Translations under genes and position numbers: made by a program
NCBI GenBank assembly: GCA_958296075.1
Contig: CATQHW010000002.1
Coordinates: forward strand, 806,001-870,000
Direction: 5' to 3'
From: an uncultured Spirochaetia bacterium
GTDB taxonomy: Bacteria > Spirochaetota > Spirochaetia > SZUA-6 > Bin103
Length of the DNA stretch: 64,000 nt
Notes under the pieces: model-generated
Seen by the model: only the letters and a program-made list of their open reading frames with translations
Databases searched by the model: none
What the model was told of the DNA's origin: nothing
Shown: one piece after another, positions 44,095 through 53,030 of the stretch
Layout of the letters: the number at the start of each line of letters is the position of its first letter
Numbering within the stretch: the stretch's first letter is position 1

Positions 44095-45081
44095 TCATCC
44101 CTCATAGTCGATGCTCACCTTGAGCGCGCCGCCGTTGCCGGAGCGGGCCAGTTCGAACGCCTCGGCGGCCTGCTCCAGCGGGAACCGGTGCGTCAGGAGG
44201 GGGCGGTTGTCGACCTCGCCCCGCAGGACCAGGTTCATGGCCGCGCCGTACGGCGACCAATACGGGTTGGCGCTCTCGATGCCGGCGCCGGATGCTTTCA
44301 CCTCGTAGCGCTTGTCGGCCAGCGACGCGGCGTCCAGGTGGTACGGGGACTCGTTCGGCGCGCCGAACAGGTGCAGCCGGCCGCCGGGACGTACCAACTC
44401 GGTCGCCAGTCGCAGGCCGTCGGTGGTGCCGGAGGTCTCCACCACCACGTCGGCAAGGAACCCGCCGTTGGCATCCCGCACCCGCTGCACCGTGTCGGCC
44501 CCCGGCACGAGCCCCAGCGTGGCTCCGAAACCGGCGGCCGCCGCGACCCGGTCCGCCCGCACATCGATGCCGGCGAGCACGCCGGCGCCCAGGCGGGCCA
44601 GCATCGCGTCGAACAGCAGCCCCGAGCAGCCTTGGCCTACCACCGCAGCGCACGCCGTGGTGAGCGGCGGGAAGGTGTTGCACGCCTCGATCACCTGGCC
44701 GAGCGGGCGCGCGGTCGGCACTGCCTGCAGGTCGGGGTCCTCCGCGGGCGGCAGCCAGTACACGGTCGAGTGGGGGACGACTACCGTCTCCGCCAAGCCG
44801 ACCGCTTGGGTACCGTAGAACGCGACCAGCTCGCCCGGAGCGAACTCCCGCCATTGGCGGGCGGTGTATCGGGCTTCGACCACGCGCGCCACCAACTCGT
44901 GCGCGCTCGCACCGGCCGGCAGCGGGTAGGAATCGGCCGAGCCCTCGTACACGCGGCGGACGTCATCGCGCGCCAGCGTGGCCGTGATCGGTCGCACCAT
45001 CACCTGATCGTTGCCCAGCGTGGGCTCGGCGCCGTCGACCACCTCGATCTGTCCGCGACCGGTCACGTGAACCGATTTCAT
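44095..45081 (-). CDS. Medium-chain dehydrogenase/reductase family protein
   Basis: 328 residues from ATG 45081, which has AAGGAG 9 bp upstream; the frame continues open beyond it without family similarity. The fold is that of zinc-type alcohol dehydrogenases, with a GroES-like N-terminal half and a Rossmann half. The usual zinc Cys and GHE are replaced (TLARDDVRRVYEG and SAHELVARV). A zinc-free or altered mechanism is likely. Strand VETSGTTDGLRLATELVRPGGRLHLFG is conserved. It is the third gene of an operon after a mutarotase and a propeller-like protein, so its substrate is probably a sugar or polyol. Confidence 0.85.
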   Translation of the reverse strand: MKSVHVTGRGQIEVVDGAEPTLGNDQVMVRPITATLARDDVRRVYEGSADSYPLPAGASAHELVARVVEARYTARQWREFAPGELVAFYGTQAVGLAETVVVPHSTVYWLPPAEDPDLQAVPTARPLGQVIEACNTFPPLTTACAAVVGQGCSGLLFDAMLARLGAGVLAGIDVRADRVAAAAGFGATLGLVPGADTVQRVRDANGGFLADVVVETSGTTDGLRLATELVRPGGRLHLFGAPNESPYHLDAASLADKRYEVKASGAGIESANPYWSPYGAAMNLVLRGEVDNRPLLTHRFPLEQAAEAFELARSGNGGALKVSIDYEG

Positions 45082-45091
45082 CGCTTGCTCC

Positions 45092-46498
45092 TTAGTTGCC
45101 GCTGCTGTTGCGCCGGCGCGTGGGCGGCGGCGGCGTGACCGCCGCGTACGAGCCGCCGGCCGCAGCGTCGCTCCGGGCATCGGGCGACGTCAGCGCGTAG
45201 ACGTTGGCGCCGCGCAGGTAGATGCGCACCCGCACCCGTTCGCCGGCCAGATCGCTGCCGTCCTTGCCGCGCCACCGCAGCGGATGCCGCAACCGGTCGA
45301 GCGGACCCTGCATCTGGCAGCCCTCGCGGTCGTAGCCGGCGATCACCGCGCCGGCGGCGTCGATCAGCTCCGCCAGCACGTAGTTCTCGTTGCTGCTGTT
45401 GTCGACGCCCTCGCCCGGGACCGCGACGTTCAGGAACAGGCCGCCCCGGCCCATCACCAGCGACGCGGTGGTGAAGTGGCTGTTGGACCATCCGGTCACG
45501 TACGTGAACCGGTCGACCGGCACGCCGCCGGCCGAATCCGGCCCGCGGAACACGACGCGGTCGCCGATCAGCATCGGATCGTGGGTGCCGCCGACGCCGT
45601 GGCCGCCGTGCTGGTTGGGGCGGCTCCAGGTGAGGCCGTCGCGGCTGGTCCACAGCTCGTTGCCGAGCGCACCGCCCGCGCCGTGGCCGTCGGAGCGGAC
45701 CGGCGACCACGCCGGCTCGGTGAACGATCCCGCGTAGTTGTTTACCCCCATGAAGTAACGGCCTTCGTACGCGAACGGGGAGCCGTTGTAGAACTCCATG
45801 TCCGGCGGGTCCATCTCGTTCTGCTCGAGCTGATACTCGGCGGTCAGCAGCGGCGCGTGCAGGATGCGCATGCCGCGCACGACCTCCTTGTCGACCTTGT
45901 AGTCGCTGGCGATCCGCGGCGTCCACGTGAAGCCGTCCGGGCTGGTGCGCACGGTGAGCACGCGCCGCGCGTTGAGGAACAGCTCGTTGACCGCCTTGTG
46001 CTCGTAACGCTGGATGCCCTTGGGCGTGAGGATGAAGCGCTGCGCCGCCGAGCTCCACACGCCGCCCCAGGCATCGCCCTCGTTGAAGACGGGGTTGCCC
46101 TCGTACGGCGTCCAGTGGTCGCCGTCGGTGCTGTGGAAGACGTGCATGGTGAACCCGGAGTCATCGGAGGTGTTCTTGGTGTAGATGTAGCGTCCCAGCT
46201 CCGGGCTGTAGAGGCAGCGGGCGTTGTAACCCCAGTGGTTGCCGGGCTCGTCGTGGACGATGCGGACGTTCTCCAGGTGGATGCCGTCGCGGGTGGTCGC
46301 CCGGTAGATCTGCCACGGGATGCGGGTGCCGACCTTGTGACCGATGACGTCGTACGACCCGTCCGGCAGCCGGCGGGTATGGCTGACGCTGAACGGAATC
46401 GGCGGCGCCGGCGCGAAGGCGCGCGGGGCGCTGGCGCCGAAGTTCACGCTGCCCCACGGCTCGAAGACGTCCGAGTGATCGGCGAACAGGAATTTCAT
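45092..46498 (-). CDS. Uncharacterised beta-propeller-like protein, possible glycoside hydrolase
   Basis: 468 residues from ATG 46498, supported by GAGGAG 9 bp upstream. I do not recognise a named family. Features resemble five-bladed glycosidases: repeated short segments such as YIYTKNTSDDSGFTMHVFHSTDGDHW, LTVRTSPDGFTWTPRI and ELWTSRDGLTWSRP, and an Asp near the N-terminus (FADHSDVFEPWG). The C-terminal ~130 residues look like a beta-sandwich (VRVRIYLRGANVYALTS), ending in a Pro/Arg/Ser-rich tail. Its operon partners are a rhamnose-mutarotase-like protein and an MDR dehydrogenase, so breakdown of a deoxysugar-containing glycan is a fair hypothesis. Confidence 0.72.
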   Translation of the reverse strand: MKFLFADHSDVFEPWGSVNFGASAPRAFAPAPPIPFSVSHTRRLPDGSYDVIGHKVGTRIPWQIYRATTRDGIHLENVRIVHDEPGNHWGYNARCLYSPELGRYIYTKNTSDDSGFTMHVFHSTDGDHWTPYEGNPVFNEGDAWGGVWSSAAQRFILTPKGIQRYEHKAVNELFLNARRVLTVRTSPDGFTWTPRIASDYKVDKEVVRGMRILHAPLLTAEYQLEQNEMDPPDMEFYNGSPFAYEGRYFMGVNNYAGSFTEPAWSPVRSDGHGAGGALGNELWTSRDGLTWSRPNQHGGHGVGGTHDPMLIGDRVVFRGPDSAGGVPVDRFTYVTGWSNSHFTTASLVMGRGGLFLNVAVPGEGVDNSSNENYVLAELIDAAGAVIAGYDREGCQMQGPLDRLRHPLRWRGKDGSDLAGERVRVRIYLRGANVYALTSPDARSDAAAGGSYAAVTPPPPTRRRNSSGN

Positions 46499-46529
46499 GC
46501 GGGTATCTCCTCGATCGGCGCCCGTCACG

Positions 46530-46850
46530 TCACGCGAAGTCGCCGAAGCTGAAGGCCAGCGGCAGCTCGTGGACGATCAACTCGCCCGTCTCGTCGACCG
46601 CGAGCACCTCTTTCATGTACTCGTTCCACTTCGGGGTGATGGGATCGACGGTGGTGCGCCGGTAGTGCTCGGCGCTCGGCGCGGTGCCGTGCACGAACAG
46701 CCAGTCTTCATGCCGGTAGATCACCATGCTGACGCCCTGCGCCCGCATCATGCGTTCCATCTCCGGCCACAGTTCGTCGTGGCGCCGCTTGTATTCCGCG
46801 TACCTGCCGGGCTTGAGCTTGAGCGCCATTCCGATCGAGTACATCCGCAT
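46530..46850 (-). CDS. L-rhamnose mutarotase-family protein
   Basis: About 106 residues. Two ATGs (46850, 46844) precede the conserved start YSIGMALKLKPGRYAEYKRRHDELWPEM; the purine-rich GAGAGGGG upstream fits either. That block is the RhaM signature, with the His of the RRHDE segment contributing to the active site. A later YRHEDWLFVHG strand also fits. RhaM interconverts the anomers of L-rhamnose and some related deoxysugars. It heads a three-gene minus-strand operon. The upstream frame to 46934 is open but not conserved. Confidence 0.85.
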   Translation of the reverse strand: MRMYSIGMALKLKPGRYAEYKRRHDELWPEMERMMRAQGVSMVIYRHEDWLFVHGTAPSAEHYRRTTVDPITPKWNEYMKEVLAVDETGELIVHELPLAFSFGDFA

Positions 46851-46948
46851 CCCCTCTCTGCAAGCGTGCTGGCTCGAAGGATAACATGACGGCGGACGGC
46901 GGGTTCGCTCTGCGCGGGCCGATCCGCCGGCCATCGACGGGGAGGCGA

Positions 46949-47752
46949 ATGGAACAGGCGACGGGCAGGAGCGCAGCGGTCATCCAGCACGTTGCCGTGG
47001 AGACGCTGGGCAGCAACTTCACGGCGGTGCTGGACGAGGCCGGGTTCCGGCCGATCGCGGTGCCGGTCTTTGGAGGCGCGCCCCGCTTCGAACGGCTGGA
47101 CGCGCCGGAGTTGTCGGCGGTCGACCTGATCGTGGCGCTGGGCGGTCCGATGTCGGCCAACGACGACCTGCCGGCCCTGCGGCAGGAGATCGACTACCTG
47201 CGCGCCGCCGCCGCGGGCAACCCGCCGACGCCGGTGCTGGGCGTCTGCCTGGGCGCGCAATTGCTGTCGCGGGCACTGGGCGGCGACGTGCGGCCGACCG
47301 GCGGATACCAGTTCGGGCTGCGCAAGCTCGACGTGACCGCGGCCGGCGCGGCCGATCCGGTGTTCGGCCAGATCGACATTCCGCTGGTGCCCACGCTGCA
47401 CGGGGAGCGGTTCTCCGTCCCCGCCGGCGGGGAGCTGCTGGCGGAGGGGACCATGCTGCGTCGCGACGGCGGGTACTCCCGCATCCCCATGGCGTTCCGG
47501 TACGGCCCATCGTACGGTCTTCAGTTCGAGCCGCAGCTCACCCTGGAGGAGCTGCGGGTGTGGAACCGCGAGCTTGCCGGCGACTACGCGCTGATGGGCA
47601 GCCGCTTCGATCCGGCGGAGGAGGCGGCGCGCAACCTGCGCGAGTTCACCGTTTTCGCCCCGTACTACGAACGGCAGATGGCGCGGATGCTGCGGGCGCT
47701 GCTGCACCGGCTGCCCGGAGGTGACAGAGCCGCCGGCGGCCGCGCACCATAG
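46949..47752 (+). CDS. Class I glutamine amidotransferase-like protein with altered active site
   Basis: 267 residues from ATG 46949, which is preceded by GGGGAGG; an in-frame ATG at 46886 is possible. The fold matches GMP-synthase-like amidotransferases, with VDLIVALGGPMSANDD, the nucleophile elbow GVCLGAQLLSRALGG and LPTLHGERF-like strand VPTLHGERFSVPAGGEL. At the place where the catalytic His-Pro-Glu should follow GLQF, the sequence reads GLQFEPQLT. His is replaced by Glu and Glu by Gln. Glutamine hydrolysis therefore looks impaired. It may be a regulator, a peptidase-like relative or a different hydrolase. The next SDR gene starts 4 bp later. Confidence 0.85.
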   Translation: MEQATGRSAAVIQHVAVETLGSNFTAVLDEAGFRPIAVPVFGGAPRFERLDAPELSAVDLIVALGGPMSANDDLPALRQEIDYLRAAAAGNPPTPVLGVCLGAQLLSRALGGDVRPTGGYQFGLRKLDVTAAGAADPVFGQIDIPLVPTLHGERFSVPAGGELLAEGTMLRRDGGYSRIPMAFRYGPSYGLQFEPQLTLEELRVWNRELAGDYALMGSRFDPAEEAARNLREFTVFAPYYERQMARMLRALLHRLPGGDRAAGGRAP

Positions 47753-47756
47753 CGCC

Positions 47757-48548
47757 ATGAGTGTTCTCGACACATTCTCGTTGAGCGGCAGGACGGCGGT
47801 CGTGACCGCCGGGGCGGGTCCGTTGTTCGGCAGCAGCATCTCGGAGGCGTTGGCGGAGGCGGGCGCGCGCGTGGTCACCGCCTCGCGGTCGCTGGCCCGC
47901 AACCGGGAGTTTGCGGCGTCGCTGGCGGAGCGGACCGGCGCGGACGTGCACGGCATGCAGCTCGACATCGGCGACGCCGGGTCGGTAGAGCGCTTCCACC
48001 GGGAGGCGATGGAGCGCTTCGGGCGCGTCGACGTCCTGGTCAACAGCGCCCTGGTGCGCGACGCGACCGCCGGCGGCTTCGAAACGCAGGGCGTCGACGC
48101 CTGGCAGCGGTCGGCCGCCGGCGACATGGTGGGACTCTATGCCATCTGCAAGGCGTTCATCGGCTCGATGGTCGCGGCCGGGGGCGGCAGCATCATCAAC
48201 ATCTCCAGCATCTACGGCGTGGTCGGCAACGATCCGTCGCTGTACGAGAACACGGAGATGGTGCAGCCGCCGAGCTACAACTTCGTCAAGGCCGGCATGA
48301 TCAACTTCACCCGCTACGTGGCCAACTACTACGGCAAGCAGGGAGTGCGCGCGAACTGCATCTCGCCCGGCGGCTACTACACCGGGCAGGCCGGCCCGTT
48401 CGTGGAGCGCTACAACAAGCGGGTGCCGATGGGCCGCATGATGGACAACGACGATCTCAAGGGCGCCGTGGTGTTTCTGGCCTCGGACGCCTCCGCGTAC
48501 GTGACCGGCCACAACCTGATGGTGGACGGCGGCTTCACGACGATCTGA
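47757..48548 (+). CDS. SDR family oxidoreductase
   Basis: 263 residues from ATG 47757. Catalytic features are present: NISSIYG (Ser) and SYNFVKAG (Tyr-x3-Lys). The C-terminal VTGHNLMVDGGF block is standard. The cofactor loop is unusual: VVTAGAGPLFGSSISEAL instead of the T-G-x3-G-x-G pattern. VDVLVNSALVRD replaces the NNAG motif. An insertion before the catalytic Tyr (YENTEMVQPPSYN) is typical of gluconate/sorbitol-type SDRs. It is coupled to the upstream amidotransferase-like gene. Confidence 0.9.
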   Translation: MSVLDTFSLSGRTAVVTAGAGPLFGSSISEALAEAGARVVTASRSLARNREFAASLAERTGADVHGMQLDIGDAGSVERFHREAMERFGRVDVLVNSALVRDATAGGFETQGVDAWQRSAAGDMVGLYAICKAFIGSMVAAGGGSIINISSIYGVVGNDPSLYENTEMVQPPSYNFVKAGMINFTRYVANYYGKQGVRANCISPGGYYTGQAGPFVERYNKRVPMGRMMDNDDLKGAVVFLASDASAYVTGHNLMVDGGFTTI

Positions 48549-48579
48549 CGCGCGACGCCGGCGGCGCCGATCGCTCGCC

Positions 48580-49386
48580 TCAGGTTGCGCGGATCTCGGC
48601 GATCACCGGGGCGTGGTCACTGGCGATCATGCCGTTCTTCTTCTTGCGGTAGTCGCGGTCGATGGTGACGCCGGCGGCCCGAGCCGCGACCGGCGGTGTG
48701 GCGAGCAGCAGGTCGATGCGCAAACCCAGGTTCTTGTGGAAGTTGCCGGCGCGGTAATCCCACCAGGAGAACAGGCGCAGGTCCGGGTTCAGGGCGCGAA
48801 ACAGGTCCACCGTGCCCAGGCCCAGGAGCGTCCGATAGCGCCGGCGCTCCTCCGCGGTGTGGAAGATCCGATCGCGCCACGCCTCCTCGTCCCAGGTATC
48901 GAGCGCGCCCGGGCAGAGGTTGAAGTCGCCGCCGATGATCAGCGGCCGGTCCGCTCGCGCCTCGCGCTGCGCGAAGCTCACCAGTCCATCCAGGAACGCC
49001 AGCTTGTGCCCGAACTCCGGATGGTCGATGGTGCGCCCGTTGGGGACGTACACCGATACGCAGTCGATCACGCCGAAACCGTCGACCTCGACCTGCGCGC
49101 CGATCAGCCGTGCCCCCTGGTCCTCCAGTCCCGGCAGGCCGCGGCAGGAGACCTCCGCGCGGCGCACCGTCTCCTCCCGCGTGATGACGGCCACGCCGTT
49201 CCAGCCCTTCTGGCCGTGCACCACCGCCCGGTAGCCGGCCGCCTGCAACTCGTCGTGCGGGAACCGGTCGTCGGGCAGCTTCAGTTCCTGCAGCAGCGCG
49301 ACGTCCGGGCCGCGCGCCGCAAGCCAGTGCAGGACGAAGTCCAGCCGCGCCTGCATGCCGTTGACGTTCCAGGTGGCGATGGTCAT
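48580..49386 (-). CDS. xth: Exodeoxyribonuclease III
   Basis: A 268-residue member of the EEP (exonuclease-endonuclease-phosphatase) family. Blocks in order are IATWNVNGMQARLD (Asn), LLQELKLPDDRF (metal-binding Glu), VSVYVPNG (Tyr), GGDFNLCPGALDTW (Asp-x-Asn), SWWDYRAGNFHKNLGLRID and SDHAPVIAEI (Asp-His). This order and length match XthA. It repairs abasic sites and 3' blocks in DNA. Its ATG overlaps the stop of the upstream epimerase-like gene (ATGA), an odd pairing functionally, so co-transcription is likely accidental. Confidence 0.94.
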   Translation of the reverse strand: MTIATWNVNGMQARLDFVLHWLAARGPDVALLQELKLPDDRFPHDELQAAGYRAVVHGQKGWNGVAVITREETVRRAEVSCRGLPGLEDQGARLIGAQVEVDGFGVIDCVSVYVPNGRTIDHPEFGHKLAFLDGLVSFAQREARADRPLIIGGDFNLCPGALDTWDEEAWRDRIFHTAEERRRYRTLLGLGTVDLFRALNPDLRLFSWWDYRAGNFHKNLGLRIDLLLATPPVAARAAGVTIDRDYRKKKNGMIASDHAPVIAEIRAT

Positions 49387-50264
49387 GGCGTGCCGTCAGC
49401 CGGCCGTTCCCAGCCGGCGGCGGCGAGCGCGGCGAGCCCGTGGTCGAACTCGCTGCGGATGTGCGGGATGTCCGGCATGCGGTACTCGAAGTCGAGCGAC
49501 ACGGTTCCCCGGTAGGCAGCGCGCTCCAGCGCCTCGCGGAAGGCGGCGAAATCGACGGTGCCGCGGCCCGGCGTGAGCTCCAGGTCCTGGCGGAAGTCCT
49601 GCGTGTCGCTGCCGTCGCTGTCACGCAGGTGCACGTGCCGCAGGCAATCGCCCAGAAAGCCGAACAGGTCGTCCAGGTCGTAGCCGATGACGCCCCAGTG
49701 GCTGGAGTCGACGGTGGCGCCGAGAGCGGCGTGGTCGATCTCCTCGAACATCGCCTTGACGTGGTCGACGGAGTCGGTGATCTGAAACAGATGCGGCACT
49801 TCCAGATGGATGCGCATGCCCAGGTCGGCCGCGATCCGCGCCTGTTCGCGAAACGCCCGCGCCGCCGGCCGCAGGTGGCGCAGCCACTCGCGTTCGTCGA
49901 GCTGGCGCCGCGCCGTGCTCATGGTCACCGTGCGCGCGCCCAGGTGAGAGGCCAGCTCCAGGTACCAGCGGCCCTGCGCGACCGCTTCGCGAGCGTCCGC
50001 GGTTTCGGTGTAGTCGAAGAAGCGGTGCCGCCCGCCGGATTCCCACCGTCCGGTCGAGACGTTGCAGGCGATCGCCCGCACGGCGTGCCGGTCCAGGGCG
50101 TCGGCCACCGCCGGCGGGTCGGTGTCCGGGTAGGGGAGGTGCGCGCAGAAGGTGCCCATGTGGCTCAACTCCACGGTGCGGAAGCCGGCGTCCGCCAACT
50201 GGGCGAGCGCGGTGTCAAGACCGTAGGCGGAGAAGCCGAGCGTGGTGGCGGCGTGAATGTTCAT
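49383..50264 (-). CDS. Sugar phosphate isomerase/epimerase family TIM-barrel protein
   Basis: A 293-residue xylose-isomerase-like barrel protein, not closely similar to the one at 11512-12387. Strands include GFRTVELSHMGTFC, ARTVTMSTARRQ, MRIHLEVPHLFQ (metal-ligand Glu/His), GATVDSSHWG (Asp/His), LRHVHLRDSDG (His-x-Arg-Asp) and YRGTVSLDFEYR (Glu). The two-metal or single-metal site of this family looks complete. It is divergent from the creatininase-family gene across 48 bp. Substrate unknown. Confidence 0.88.
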   Translation of the reverse strand: MNIHAATTLGFSAYGLDTALAQLADAGFRTVELSHMGTFCAHLPYPDTDPPAVADALDRHAVRAIACNVSTGRWESGGRHRFFDYTETADAREAVAQGRWYLELASHLGARTVTMSTARRQLDEREWLRHLRPAARAFREQARIAADLGMRIHLEVPHLFQITDSVDHVKAMFEEIDHAALGATVDSSHWGVIGYDLDDLFGFLGDCLRHVHLRDSDGSDTQDFRQDLELTPGRGTVDFAAFREALERAAYRGTVSLDFEYRMPDIPHIRSEFDHGLAALAAAGWERPADGTP

Positions 50265-50312
50265 CGTCGTTCATAATGATGCCAATGCCATGATGTTGAG
50301 AATGGAGGACCG

Positions 50313-51062
50313 ATGCTGACCCTGTTTGCCGAGCTCACCCGTGACGAGGCCCGCGAGCGCGCCGCCGATTCGTTGGCGGTCGTGCCGACGGCGTCGATCG
50401 AACAACACGGACCGCACCTGGCCGTGGTCACCGACACGCTGCTGGTGACGGCGGTCGCCCGCCGCAGCGCCGAGGCGACCGAAGCCTCCGTGGTGGTCAC
50501 GCCCACCGTCTGCTACGGGAACTCGCACCATCACCGGCCGCATCCCGGCGTGCTGTCGCTGCAATCAGACGTGTTCCTGGCGACCACCCGTGACGTGATC
50601 GAGGGGCTGAGCCTGTCGGGGTATCGGCGGATTCTGCTGTTGAACGGCCACGGCGGCAATACCGCCGCCAATCAGGTCTCCGCCCAGGACGCGGTCAACC
50701 GGTACGGGCTGCCCGGCAAGGTGCACGCGGCCGCCTACTGGGACGTGGCGCGCGCGGCCCTGGTGGCCGGCGGCTTGGAAAACGAACGTCTGCCCGGTCA
50801 CGCCGGCCACTTCGAGACCGCCATGGTGATGGCGGTCCGGCCGGAGCTGGTGCGGCAGGAGGTGCTGGACGATCTGGCGGCCGTGGATCGCGAACGGATC
50901 GGCCTGCCGGCCGGCAAGCGCGGCACGTTCGCGCAGCAGAACCGCGACTGGGGGATCGGCCCCGGCTATACCGACGATCCGGCGTCCGCCACGCCGGAGG
51001 CCGGCAGACGCTACCTGCAGACCATCATCGAAGAGGTAAGCCGGCTGTACGCCTCTCTCTGA
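50313..51062 (+). CDS. Creatininase-family amidohydrolase
   Basis: 249 residues with the creatininase-family metal site: Glu and His in SIEQHGPHLAVVTDT (also Asp), His in LLNGHGGNTAANQ and Glu in GHAGHFETAMVM. GGAGG precedes the ATG. Apart from creatininase, the family includes FAPy deformylase, mycofactocin MftE and the 2-amino-5-formylamino pyrimidine deformylase ArfB. Nothing nearby points to creatinine, mycofactocin or riboflavin. The specific reaction, hydrolysis of an amide-type bond in a small cyclic or formyl compound, is therefore left open. Confidence 0.9.
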   Translation: MLTLFAELTRDEARERAADSLAVVPTASIEQHGPHLAVVTDTLLVTAVARRSAEATEASVVVTPTVCYGNSHHHRPHPGVLSLQSDVFLATTRDVIEGLSLSGYRRILLLNGHGGNTAANQVSAQDAVNRYGLPGKVHAAAYWDVARAALVAGGLENERLPGHAGHFETAMVMAVRPELVRQEVLDDLAAVDRERIGLPAGKRGTFAQQNRDWGIGPGYTDDPASATPEAGRRYLQTIIEEVSRLYASL

Positions 51063-51113
51063 ACGGGTGCGCCCCGCGCGGGGTGACCGGCAGCCGGGCG
51101 CGCCGCGCGGTCG

Positions 51114-52154
51114 TTACGCGCCGCTCTCCGAGCCGCCGTTCTTCGCCGTGCGCTCCGGGCGCTTGAACAGCCCGTCCAGCGTGTCCTTGATCGAGTCGAT
51201 CCCGTCCCACACCGTGGCCTTGGCCTTCTCGAAGCCGTCCTGGTAGCTGCCGGCCGCTTCCTGGAAGTCGGCGGCCGCGTCGTCCGGTTCCTGGCCGCGC
51301 CGCACGTAGTCGCCGTCCAGGATCGACCGGTAGGCGCCGGCGTCGACCCAGGTCTTGAGCTCGGTCAAGCGCAGCACCGCGAAGGGGTGCCGCTGGCCCA
51401 GCAGATTGAGCACCTTGTAGACCTGATCCAGGAAGCCGGTGTCCTTGCGGTACTCCACCGCCTGTTCGAAGAACGCGCCGATGTTGAGCTGCGTGGTGTC
51501 GCCGCCGCCGGCGAGCTTCATCAACAGATCGTAGCTGCCACCGGTCTCCTGACAGACCAGCAGCCCGGCGCGGTCAGCGCTCAATTCGCTCTTGCGGTCC
51601 CATTCCAGCAGCGCCAGCAGGATCGGCAGCACGATGAGTTGGCCGACCCGCACGTAGGAAAGCGATACCTGCAGGAGCAAGGCGAGCAGCGTCTTGTAAA
51701 GGGCATGCCCGCTCAGGCAGTGGCCCAGCTCGTGGCCGATCACCGCGATCAGTTCGTCGTCGCTCATGGTGTGCACGATGGAGCTGGTCAGCGTGATGAA
51801 TGGCCGGTCGACGCCGACGATGGTGCCGTTGAGGATCGGATGCTGGACGATGTAGAGCTCCGGCGTATGCTCGGCGTCGAGGCAGGCGCTCGCCTCCTGC
51901 AACAGGACGTTGATACGCGGGAACTGCCGGTCGTTGACGCGGACGGCGGAAGCGAGGTGCAGGAGGCGCAGTGAACGCTCGGTAGTCGAACCGATGAACT
52001 TGCGGAGTAGCTCGTCGAATCCGGGGATCTTCTTCAGCGCGTTCAACGCGGCGCGGTCGGCAGGGTGCTCCCACGTGCGCGAGCTGATCTCGGGAAAGGC
52101 GCGCTTTCCCGCGCGGCCACGCGTTACGACTTCGGTGCTGCCTTGCTCGGCCAT
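51114..52154 (-). CDS. M48-family zinc metalloprotease
   Basis: 346 residues. The zinc motif HELGH is at 141-145 (VIGHELGHCLSGHAL). The third ligand Glu is in SELSADRAGLLVCQ about 50 residues on. A hydrophobic stretch at ~157-183 (LLLQVSLSYVRVGQLIVLPILLALLEW) may dip into the membrane. There is no N-terminal signal, unlike periplasmic BepA. The C-terminal ~70 residues are acidic and helical (DDAAADFQEAAGSYQDGFEK), possibly a docking region. The family degrades misfolded membrane or cytoplasmic proteins. The gene is monocistronic. Confidence 0.9.
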   Translation of the reverse strand: MAEQGSTEVVTRGRAGKRAFPEISSRTWEHPADRAALNALKKIPGFDELLRKFIGSTTERSLRLLHLASAVRVNDRQFPRINVLLQEASACLDAEHTPELYIVQHPILNGTIVGVDRPFITLTSSIVHTMSDDELIAVIGHELGHCLSGHALYKTLLALLLQVSLSYVRVGQLIVLPILLALLEWDRKSELSADRAGLLVCQETGGSYDLLMKLAGGGDTTQLNIGAFFEQAVEYRKDTGFLDQVYKVLNLLGQRHPFAVLRLTELKTWVDAGAYRSILDGDYVRRGQEPDDAAADFQEAAGSYQDGFEKAKATVWDGIDSIKDTLDGLFKRPERTAKNGGSESGA

Positions 52155-52244
52155 GGGTCCCCCTCCCGCACCCCGCCGGCGCGGCTGACGCTAACGTACG
52201 GCCGGGTGCGGGGGCGGGCAAGCTTGACGGTGTACACTCCCCGA

Positions 52245-53021
52245 ATGGCGGACGAGTTGACGGCGGACACGGTATCCGGCGAGGGACTGAGCGGCGCCCG
52301 CAACCGCTACGGGGACTTCGTCATCGACGCCGGCAGCCTGCCGGAGTCAGCGTCCGACTTCGAGGAGCAGCTCGGCCGCGTCCTGCCCGGCTGGCGCGCA
52401 GGCCACAAGGTGTTGTGGCTCGAAGTGCCGTTGCGGTCCACCGCGCTGATCCCGGTCGCGGTCGGGGAGGGCTTCGTGTTCCACCACGCGCGGCGGGAGG
52501 CGGTCACGCTCACGCTGGCGCCGGCCCCCGACAGCTTCGTCTATCCCGATGCCTCCCATTACGTCGGTGCGGGCGGCGTGGTGATCGACGACCGGCGGCG
52601 GGTACTGGTGGTCAGCGAGCGATACCGGCGCGACATGAGCCGGCCCTTCTACAAGCTCCCCGGCGGGTTGCTGCACCACCGCGAGGACCTTGCCGACGGG
52701 GTGGTGCGCGAGGTCCTCGAAGAGACCGGCGTGCGCACGCGCTTCCTGGCGGTCAACTCGGTGCGGCATCGCCACTCCGGCGCGTTCGATCACTCCGACC
52801 TGTACGTCGTGTGCCGGCTGGCGCCGATCACCGGCGAGATCGTCATCCAGGCGAGCGAGATCGAGGAGTGTTTCTGGATGCCGGTCGACGACTACCTCCG
52901 CTCAAAGGACGTGCACGACTTCAACCGCCGGATCGTCCGCGACGCGCTGGTCAATCCCGGCCTGCCGTATGCGCGCATCGCGCCGGACGCGGAGGTCTTC
53001 ATGGTGAATGGGACCGCCTGA
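52245..53021 (+). CDS. NUDIX hydrolase with N-terminal accessory domain
   Basis: 258 residues from ATG 52245; upstream codons are open but unconserved. Residues 1-~105 form an N-terminal domain like that of NUDT6-type proteins (WLEVPLRSTALIPVAVGEGFVFHHARREAVTL). The Nudix box begins GGLLHHREDLADG and ends REVLEETGV (residues ~143-165) and is intact. It likely hydrolyses a nucleoside diphosphate linked to another moiety. Plant and animal relatives act on NADH or ADP-ribose, but the substrate is not predictable here. It lies 9 bp before the convergent nth-like gene end. Confidence 0.9.
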   Translation: MADELTADTVSGEGLSGARNRYGDFVIDAGSLPESASDFEEQLGRVLPGWRAGHKVLWLEVPLRSTALIPVAVGEGFVFHHARREAVTLTLAPAPDSFVYPDASHYVGAGGVVIDDRRRVLVVSERYRRDMSRPFYKLPGGLLHHREDLADGVVREVLEETGVRTRFLAVNSVRHRHSGAFDHSDLYVVCRLAPITGEIVIQASEIEECFWMPVDDYLRSKDVHDFNRRIVRDALVNPGLPYARIAPDAEVFMVNGTA

Positions 53022-53030
53022 GCGCGCCGC

